From the NCBI GenBank assembly GCA_026418875.1, contig JAOAAM010000522.1, positions 1 to 10,369 of the forward strand: DNA of 10,369 nt. The letters are read 5' to 3'. The notes below the pieces were generated by a model, which was given only the letters and a program-made list of their open reading frames with translations, did not search any database and had not been told where the DNA came from. The stretch is from Gemmataceae bacterium (lineage in GTDB: Bacteria > Planctomycetota > Planctomycetia > Gemmatales > Gemmataceae). Positions 5,727 through 10,369 of the stretch are shown piece by piece; within the stretch, counting starts at the first letter, position 1; the number at the start of each line of letters is the position of its first letter. Made by a program: the position numbers and the translations under genes.

Positions 5727-7157
5727 GTGGCCCGATTTTTCAAGTACCGCTCCGCTTCTGATCTCTTGGCCGAGAATGAACGGTTGGGGATCGACCTCCG
5801 CCTCGCCGACGACCCCGCTCCATTGTTCTTGCCCGTCACGATCGGATCGAGGCTGGTTGGCAATCGGCTATGCGTTCAACCGATGGAAGGTTGCGATGGC
5901 ACCAGGGACGGTGGGCCGAGCGACTTAACCTTCCGCCGCTACCGACGATTCGCCACCGGTGGCGCGAAACTCATCTGGGGAGAGGCCACGGCCGTGACTC
6001 CGGATGGTCGGGCCAATCCGCGGCAACTCGTCGCCGATCGCCGGCACCTCCCCGCCATGTCCCAACTGGGTCGCGAGACTCGCCGACACCACCGCGAGGC
6101 CTTCGGTGATGACTCGGATCTGCTCCTCGGCCTGCAATTAACTCACTCCGGCCGATACTCCATCCCCCGTCCGATTCTGGTTCAACGTGATCCGCTGCTC
6201 GACCCGCTGACCGTCGTCGACCGACAGACTGGGCGAAAAGTGGACGCCTCCGACGCCCTGGTCTCAGACGAATACCTGGCGCGTCTGATCGACGCCTATG
6301 TCGATGCCGCCAAGTTTGCGTTCGACGCCGGCTTCGATTTTGTCGATATCAAACAATGCCACCGTTATCTGCTCAACGAACTACTAGCGGCCAAGGATCG
6401 TCCAGGGACCTACGGTGGCTGCTTTGAGAATCGGACACGACTGGCGCGGGAAATTTTCCGCGCGATCCGCCCCGAGCTGCCCGACTTACTCTTGGCGACG
6501 CGGATCAATGTCTATGATGGTCCGCCGTTTGTCAAAGGTCCCGAGGGGACGGGCCAGCCTGTTCAAGCCTCCGGTCGAGTGCGTTGGGCATTCGGTGTCG
6601 CCGAGAACGATCCCTTGGTTCCTGACCTCAGCGAACCAATGGCTTGGATCCGCGAGATGGTTCAACTCGGAGTGTCTTTGGTGAATGTTAGTTTGGGCAA
6701 CCCATATACGTCACCCCATCTATTGCGACCCTTCGAGTACCCGCCACCCGATGGATATGATCCGCCGGAGCATCCTCTCGTCGGCGTGGATCGGCATTTT
6801 CGGCTCACCGCGGAAGTTCAAGCGAAGTTTCCCGACTTGGCCATCGTCGGCAGTGGTTACAGCTATCTGCAAGAATTTCTGCCCGCCGCGGGTGCAGCCA
6901 ACATACGGGATGGTCGGGTGACCATGGTGGGTTTTGGTCGGGCTTCGTTAGCTCAGCCGGATTTGCCTCGTCGGTTGTGCGAGGACGGGGCGATAGATCG
7001 TCGGCGGATTTGTCGTACATTCAGTTACTGTACCGCCCTGATGCGATCCAAACATAACGAATTGGGCCAATTCGCCACCGGGTGTCCGCCGTTTGACAAG
7101 GAAATCTACGGCCCGATCTGGCAACAAGCTCGGAATTCGTCCTCTTCGAAGCCTTGA
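5727..7157 (+). CDS. NADH:flavin oxidoreductase, Old Yellow Enzyme family
   Basis: FMN-dependent TIM-barrel oxidoreductase, 476 residues, probably cytoplasmic (no signal peptide). Recognised by QPMEG (51-55, strand 1), GLQLTHSGR (135-143), the active-site segment DIKQCHRYLLNE (207-218), YGGCFENRTR (229-238), and VGFGR (401-405), which binds the FMN phosphate. Classical members carry HxxN or HxxH to hold the substrate carbonyl; here the pair is Lys209 and His212. Near the C-terminus Cys429, Cys435 and Cys453 appear, but not the C-x2-C-x3-C-x11-C set of the 2,4-dienoyl-CoA reductase branch, and no NAD-binding domain follows, so it belongs to a separate short branch. The likely chemistry is reduction of an activated C=C or a related hydride transfer; the substrate is unknown. 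The start is GTG: the next in-frame Met is residue 53, inside strand 1, and the MARFFKYRSA opening looks native to the family. The aldolase gene begins 12 bases downstream. Confidence 0.87.
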   Translation: MARFFKYRSASDLLAENERLGIDLRLADDPAPLFLPVTIGSRLVGNRLCVQPMEGCDGTRDGGPSDLTFRRYRRFATGGAKLIWGEATAVTPDGRANPRQLVADRRHLPAMSQLGRETRRHHREAFGDDSDLLLGLQLTHSGRYSIPRPILVQRDPLLDPLTVVDRQTGRKVDASDALVSDEYLARLIDAYVDAAKFAFDAGFDFVDIKQCHRYLLNELLAAKDRPGTYGGCFENRTRLAREIFRAIRPELPDLLLATRINVYDGPPFVKGPEGTGQPVQASGRVRWAFGVAENDPLVPDLSEPMAWIREMVQLGVSLVNVSLGNPYTSPHLLRPFEYPPPDGYDPPEHPLVGVDRHFRLTAEVQAKFPDLAIVGSGYSYLQEFLPAAGAANIRDGRVTMVGFGRASLAQPDLPRRLCEDGAIDRRRICRTFSYCTALMRSKHNELGQFATGCPPFDKEIYGPIWQQARNSSSSKP

Positions 7158-7169
7158 GAGCAAACCAAC

Positions 7170-7967
7170 ATGCGTCCCAACCGAGTCAAACGGGCATTGA
7201 AAGAAGGCAAACCTCAGGTGGGCACCTGGCTGTCGCTGGGCAGTCTCTGCGCTGCTCGCTTCCTGGCGAGGTCGGGCTTCGATTGGTTGAACATCGACAT
7301 CGAACACAGCATGGTGGGCATGGAAACGACCACCGCGATGATGGCAGCGATTGCGGATGCGGGGTGTCCGGTCCTCGCCCGTGTGCCGTCCAATCGACAC
7401 GATCATATCAAACGTGTACTCGACAATGGGGCACACGGAGTGGTTGTGCCGATGGTGAACAGCCGGGCCGAGGCCGAGGCGGCCGTCTCCGCCTGTCTGT
7501 ATCCGCCAGCGGGGACGAGGAGCGTGGGTGGAAACCAACATGCGCTGAATTTTGATACGACAGCCGCGGAATACTACGTTCGAGCCAATGATGAGATCTT
7601 GATCGTGTTACAATGCGAACATATCGACGCCGTTCACCGGGCTGATGAAATTTTCTCCGTGCCGGGGATTGATGCCATCTTCGTCGGACCGAACGACTTG
7701 GCGGCGAGCATGCGCAGCCGAGACGGTCGGTCGCCATCACCCGAGGCGACGCGCGAAGCCATGCAGCATATCTTGGCAACTTGCCGTAAGCATGGGGTGG
7801 CCGCGGGAGTCCACACCTTCTCCGCCCAGGAGGCACGCCTACGCATGGACGAAGGCTGGCAATTCATCGCGATCAACAGCGACTTGAAAATGTTACTCGA
7901 CGGAGCCACCGCGATCCTGCGCGAGTTAGGCGGTGATCGACTCCGTTCCGAACTAGCAAGGTACTAA
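7170..7967 (+). CDS. HpcH/HpaI family class II aldolase
   Basis: Metal-dependent aldolase of the 2-dehydro-3-deoxyglucarate (GarL) / 4-hydroxy-2-oxoheptanedioate (HpaI) type, 265 residues, the usual length. These enzymes cleave 4-hydroxy-2-oxo acids to pyruvate and an aldehyde. The key residues fall at nearly the HpaI positions: His46 in DIEHS, Arg71 in LARVP, Gln148 and Glu150 in QCEH (metal ligand), and Asp176 in VGPNDLAAS (metal ligand); Asn175 stands where HpaI has Ser. The glycine-rich GAHGVVVPMV (88-96) and PPAGTRSVGG (112-121) segments are also family marks. The ATG follows the flavoenzyme stop by 12 bases with only a weak purine-rich GAGAG in front, which points to co-transcription and perhaps coupled translation. 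The pairing suggests a small degradation route in which a redox step and a retro-aldol step act on related carbonyl compounds; that is inference, and the natural aldehyde cannot be told from sequence. Confidence 0.9.
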   Translation: MRPNRVKRALKEGKPQVGTWLSLGSLCAARFLARSGFDWLNIDIEHSMVGMETTTAMMAAIADAGCPVLARVPSNRHDHIKRVLDNGAHGVVVPMVNSRAEAEAAVSACLYPPAGTRSVGGNQHALNFDTTAAEYYVRANDEILIVLQCEHIDAVHRADEIFSVPGIDAIFVGPNDLAASMRSRDGRSPSPEATREAMQHILATCRKHGVAAGVHTFSAQEARLRMDEGWQFIAINSDLKMLLDGATAILRELGGDRLRSELARY

Positions 7968-7984
7968 TCCCAACGTGTAGGATC

Positions 7985-8001
7985 ATCGGCACTTCGCCGA
8001 T
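7985..8001. terminator. Hairpin between convergent genes, possible terminator
   Basis: ATCGGC (7985-7990) and GCCGAT (7996-8001) pair perfectly around the five-base loop ACTTC, 17 bases after the aldolase stop and 12 bases before the stop of the opposing hydrolase gene. The location suits a bidirectional transcription end. No T-run is present on either side, so an intrinsic terminator of the E. coli kind is not shown. Confidence 0.35.
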
Positions 8002-8012
8002 AGACACCCTCG

Positions 8013-9431
8013 TCAGGGGGCGGTCGTCCAGAAGCGGAAAACGTCGGGTATTGCTTCGCGGACGATCATCATATGCTCGACATTGGGATACTCTTTGAAC
8101 TGCATTCGAGGAAGATTGAGCCTCTTCAAGGAATCACTGAGCCGTTTCGCCGAACCGATGAGGAAATCATCCGTGCCGATTCCCACGAACAGGGGCAGGG
8201 ACTGAAACGCCTCGGGCTTGCGGATCATGCCGCCCCCGCCCAAGGCGGCGACACCGGCAAACTTCTCCGGATTCTGTTGACTGAGAGCCAATGCCTGACC
8301 GGCACCCATCGAGTGACCGACGACATACACTCTTTTCGAGTCGATGGGATAACGTTTGCTCAACTCCTCGATGATGGCCAGCACATTCGGCGTTCCACCG
8401 ACGCCCAAACCACCACCCGTCCGAGGGGCGACGAGAAACCAACCGCGCTTCTCGCATTCCTGCTTCGTGATGCCGTTGCCGTAGCTGTCGAAAAACATGT
8501 TTTCGCTCGCACCGGCACCATGAAGTGCCACGACGATCGGCCGTGGCGAAGAGTCGTCTTTCATCTCGGGGGCGAAGAAGCGTACCGTCTCTGCTGATCG
8601 ATTGGTCGGGATGCGGAGCCAAAATTCTCCGGATCGCCCTGTGCGGAAGAACAATTCGCCCTGGGTGACGGCCTCCCGAAGTCGTTCCATCTCGTCGATC
8701 AGTCGAGCGGCCGGGTAATCGGTCTCGAATACTTGCCCCGCCCGCAGGTCGCTCAAGAGCTTCACGACATAAGCTAAGGTCGCCGATTCAACAGACTCCG
8801 GACCGGTCCGTGACTTCACGGCCTCACGCAGCGCTGCAAGCCGTTCGTCCGGTCGGTCGACTCGCGAGATAAGACACCGCCGGCGAAGGACGGCATCGCT
8901 GCCGATGGTGACCTCCGCCGAGAGGAGATGTTCCCCGGCGGGCACACCTCCAAGACGAAATGCCAGCTTGAAGGGCAACTCGTTGAGATCAATTCGTTGT
9001 CGCACCACTCCGGGAATCTCGATCGATACGGCGACGTTCTGCGGCCGCTCCACGCCGGTCGAATAAAGCTCCCGAACTTCGACTTTCAATTCCGTCTCGT
9101 CCGTACCGACCAACCGCCGCGCAGGCCGGAACACCAGCGACTCGGCCCATCGTTGGGCGGCGGGTGGCTCCATTCCGGACTTCAAAGCGTGGCTGGCTCG
9201 GTCGAGCCATTCTCCGACCTTCGCGTTGTTGAAACTGAAGAAAGCCCGCACCGCTTGGTTCAACGGGCCGACAGCTCGCTTCCGGGCGGCCTCGTCCGCC
9301 GACTGATCCCAGATTTCCTCCAGGGCACGCAAGCGCAGCCCAAGGTCGTACCGATCGGCCTGCGACCATGACTTGCTGGGGATGAGAGCCGCGAAAGCGA
9401 CTAGCGCGGTGAATGCTGAATTCCGCGTCAT
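8013..9431 (-). CDS. Secreted alpha/beta hydrolase with long N-terminal region
   Basis: 472 residues from the ATG at 9431. An upstream in-frame start at 9524 is rejected because it runs into the preceding gene, while 9431 overlaps that gene's stop as ATGA and puts a signal peptide at the N-terminus (MTRNSAFTALVAFAALIPSK, cleavage near SWSQA). The catalytic domain is C-terminal (about 268-472): oxyanion segment VALHGAGASE (301-310), nucleophile elbow G-H-S374-M-G-A-G, acid Asp421 or Asp422 in GIGTDD, and His453 in NVEHMM. This order resembles PHB-depolymerase/feruloyl-esterase-like and prolyl-oligopeptidase-like hydrolases. Residues 25-265 match nothing I recognise: a helical stretch with Trp and charged residues (30-100), a beta-rich part (110-190, including a V-P-A-G-E-H turn like an immunoglobulin-type fold), then helices (195-255). 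Ester or peptide bonds are possible targets. It is downstream member of an operon with the propeller gene. Confidence 0.87.
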   Translation of the reverse strand: MTRNSAFTALVAFAALIPSKSWSQADRYDLGLRLRALEEIWDQSADEAARKRAVGPLNQAVRAFFSFNNAKVGEWLDRASHALKSGMEPPAAQRWAESLVFRPARRLVGTDETELKVEVRELYSTGVERPQNVAVSIEIPGVVRQRIDLNELPFKLAFRLGGVPAGEHLLSAEVTIGSDAVLRRRCLISRVDRPDERLAALREAVKSRTGPESVESATLAYVVKLLSDLRAGQVFETDYPAARLIDEMERLREAVTQGELFFRTGRSGEFWLRIPTNRSAETVRFFAPEMKDDSSPRPIVVALHGAGASENMFFDSYGNGITKQECEKRGWFLVAPRTGGGLGVGGTPNVLAIIEELSKRYPIDSKRVYVVGHSMGAGQALALSQQNPEKFAGVAALGGGGMIRKPEAFQSLPLFVGIGTDDFLIGSAKRLSDSLKRLNLPRMQFKEYPNVEHMMIVREAIPDVFRFWTTAP

Positions 9432-10369
9432 GGTTCGGACCCGGATTGTGTCCAACGGTATGCCGTCAACGAGTTCAATCCCCGGATGTACAGCTCGTCG
9501 TCGCAGACGGCCAGATGCGCCCAAGTCTCTTCCTCGCTGACTTTGACGCTGCCGAGCAGTTCAAATTGATTGGGATTGGCCCGGATCATCATCAGAATGC
9601 CCCGCTGATCGAGGGCCAAAATCTTGTCCCCTTGGGCCACCAGACTGCAATACTTCCCGAACGTGCCGCTCGTCCACTTCCGCTCGCCGGTCTTCAAGTC
9701 GATGCAGGTGAAACGTTGGTTTTGAAGGAAAAGATAAACATGGTCGTCGATCAGCACAGGGGTGGTCATGTAGCCTTGTGCGTTATTCTGCCACACTTGC
9801 GACACGGAGAATTGGTCATTCTCCTTCGAAATCCGGTACAACCAAGACTTGTTCTGATAGGTGCTGGTGAAGATACTGTTGTTCCACACAACGGGTGTGA
9901 GGATGTTCATGCCGCGGAAACTCGGCACTAAGCGTGACCAGAGAACCTCGCCGGTGTTCGGGTCGACCCCCGAGAGATTTTGCCGGCCCTGAACGAGAAG
10001 CTGCCTCCGGCCCCCGATGGTCGCGATGACCGGCGACGAGAAAGCCGAGTCCTCCATGCCGCCGTTGTCCTTCAGGGCACGCCAGACGACCGCGCCCGTC
10101 TGCTTATTCAGGCAGACAACGGAAGCACCGGCTTGCACATAAACGAACTCACCATCCACGAGCGGCGAGCAAACGAATCCGAAGGAGGGGAGCGGCGTCT
10201 TGAACTGCTGCACAAAGTCGAATCGCCAAATCTCTTTTCCGGTTTGCGTGTCCAAACAGACCAGGACATCCCGCATCCCCGCCACGTAAATGCGGTCGCC
10301 ATCCACGGCAGGGGTCGATCGAATCCAACTGCCATTCGCCGCGGCAAAGAACGGCACGGTCATCGAGCC
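9428..10369 (-). CDS. PQQ-like beta-propeller protein, 5' end missing
   Basis: The frame is open to the edge of the window; 313 C-terminal codons are visible, so the true start lies beyond base 10369 and the Met at 10363 is only internal. The protein consists of repeated propeller blades of the form P-x-V-x2-(D/N)-x3-Y-V ... L-D-x2-T-G-x3-W. Counting from Met10363, blades can be seen at about residues 18-47 (LDTQTGKEIW), 67-94 (LNKQTGAVVW), 110-142 (VDPNTGEVLW), 157-180, 201-230 (IDLKTGERKW), 240-270 and 283-304. These are the PQQ-type repeats of quinoprotein dehydrogenases and of BamB-like scaffold proteins. No dehydrogenase-specific calcium or Cys-Cys features are visible in this part, so a non-catalytic binding or scaffold role is at least as likely as redox activity. 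Family members act outside the cytoplasm. Its TGA overlaps the hydrolase ATG (9428-9431). Confidence 0.88.
   Translation of the reverse strand, partial: GSMTVPFFAAANGSWIRSTPAVDGDRIYVAGMRDVLVCLDTQTGKEIWRFDFVQQFKTPLPSFGFVCSPLVDGEFVYVQAGASVVCLNKQTGAVVWRALKDNGGMEDSAFSSPVIATIGGRRQLLVQGRQNLSGVDPNTGEVLWSRLVPSFRGMNILTPVVWNNSIFTSTYQNKSWLYRISKENDQFSVSQVWQNNAQGYMTTPVLIDDHVYLFLQNQRFTCIDLKTGERKWTSGTFGKYCSLVAQGDKILALDQRGILMMIRANPNQFELLGSVKVSEEETWAHLAVCDDELYIRGLNSLTAYRWTQSGSEP

Noticed and set aside
9432-9524. Upstream start of the alpha/beta hydrolase giving 503 residues
   Set aside because: The additional 31 residues are out-of-frame reading of the propeller gene, and the start at 9431 has both an ATGA overlap and a signal peptide directly behind it.
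9413-9931. Plus-strand open frame opposite the beta-propeller gene
   Set aside because: The minus strand carries regular propeller repeats through this whole stretch; the plus frame has no motif of its own.

Overview
The window looks like chromosomal DNA of a GC-rich bacterium, most likely a planctomycete of the Gemmata type. That guess is inference: it rests on the gene mix (PQQ-like beta-propeller protein, secreted alpha/beta hydrolase, the FSKGM-type ABC ATPase, an atypical Old Yellow Enzyme), on mostly weak Shine-Dalgarno sites and on family resemblance recalled from such genomes. No rRNA, tRNA, CRISPR array, insertion sequence or phage gene was seen. Bases 1-19 are not native: they match exactly the 19-bp Tn5 mosaic end used as a sequencing adapter, so the window starts at an untrimmed contig edge.

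Layout. (1) 20-1706, minus strand: an ABC-2 type exporter operon transcribed towards base 1, ATPase (945-1706), then membrane permease (94-948, ATGA overlap), then the first 33 codons of a third gene (20-119) that overlaps the permease end and is cut off by the adapter. (2) 1707-1951: a 245-bp divergent spacer with a perfect GC-only inverted repeat and a TATAAT hexamer. (3) 1952-3535, plus strand: amidophosphoribosyltransferase (purF), of the Bacillus-like kind with a short propeptide and four Fe-S cysteines. (4) 3560-5631, minus strand: a secreted serine hydrolase of the beta-lactamase/esterase fold followed, 50 bp on, by an aquaporin-family channel. (5) 5727-7967, plus strand: an Old Yellow Enzyme-like flavin oxidoreductase and, 12 bp later, an HpcH/HpaI-type aldolase, probably one operon. 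(6) 8013-10369, minus strand: a PQQ-like beta-propeller protein (5' end outside the window) and a secreted alpha/beta hydrolase whose ATG overlaps the stop of the propeller gene (ATGA).

How the genes relate. Three short operons can be argued from spacing: the ABC exporter, the oxidoreductase-aldolase pair (a plausible small catabolic module: flavin-dependent redox step on an enone or related carbonyl plus a metal-dependent retro-aldol cleavage), and the propeller-hydrolase pair (both probably outside the cytoplasm). purF is a stand-alone housekeeping gene. No gap between genes exceeds 300 bases. I do not see a clear new multi-gene system. The points most worth a second look are residue-level departures from family norms: Walker A Arg49 in the ATPase, the altered aromatic/arginine filter of the channel, the K-x-x-H active-site pair and reduced cysteine set of the flavoenzyme, and the changed PRPP and glutaminase motif residues of PurF.
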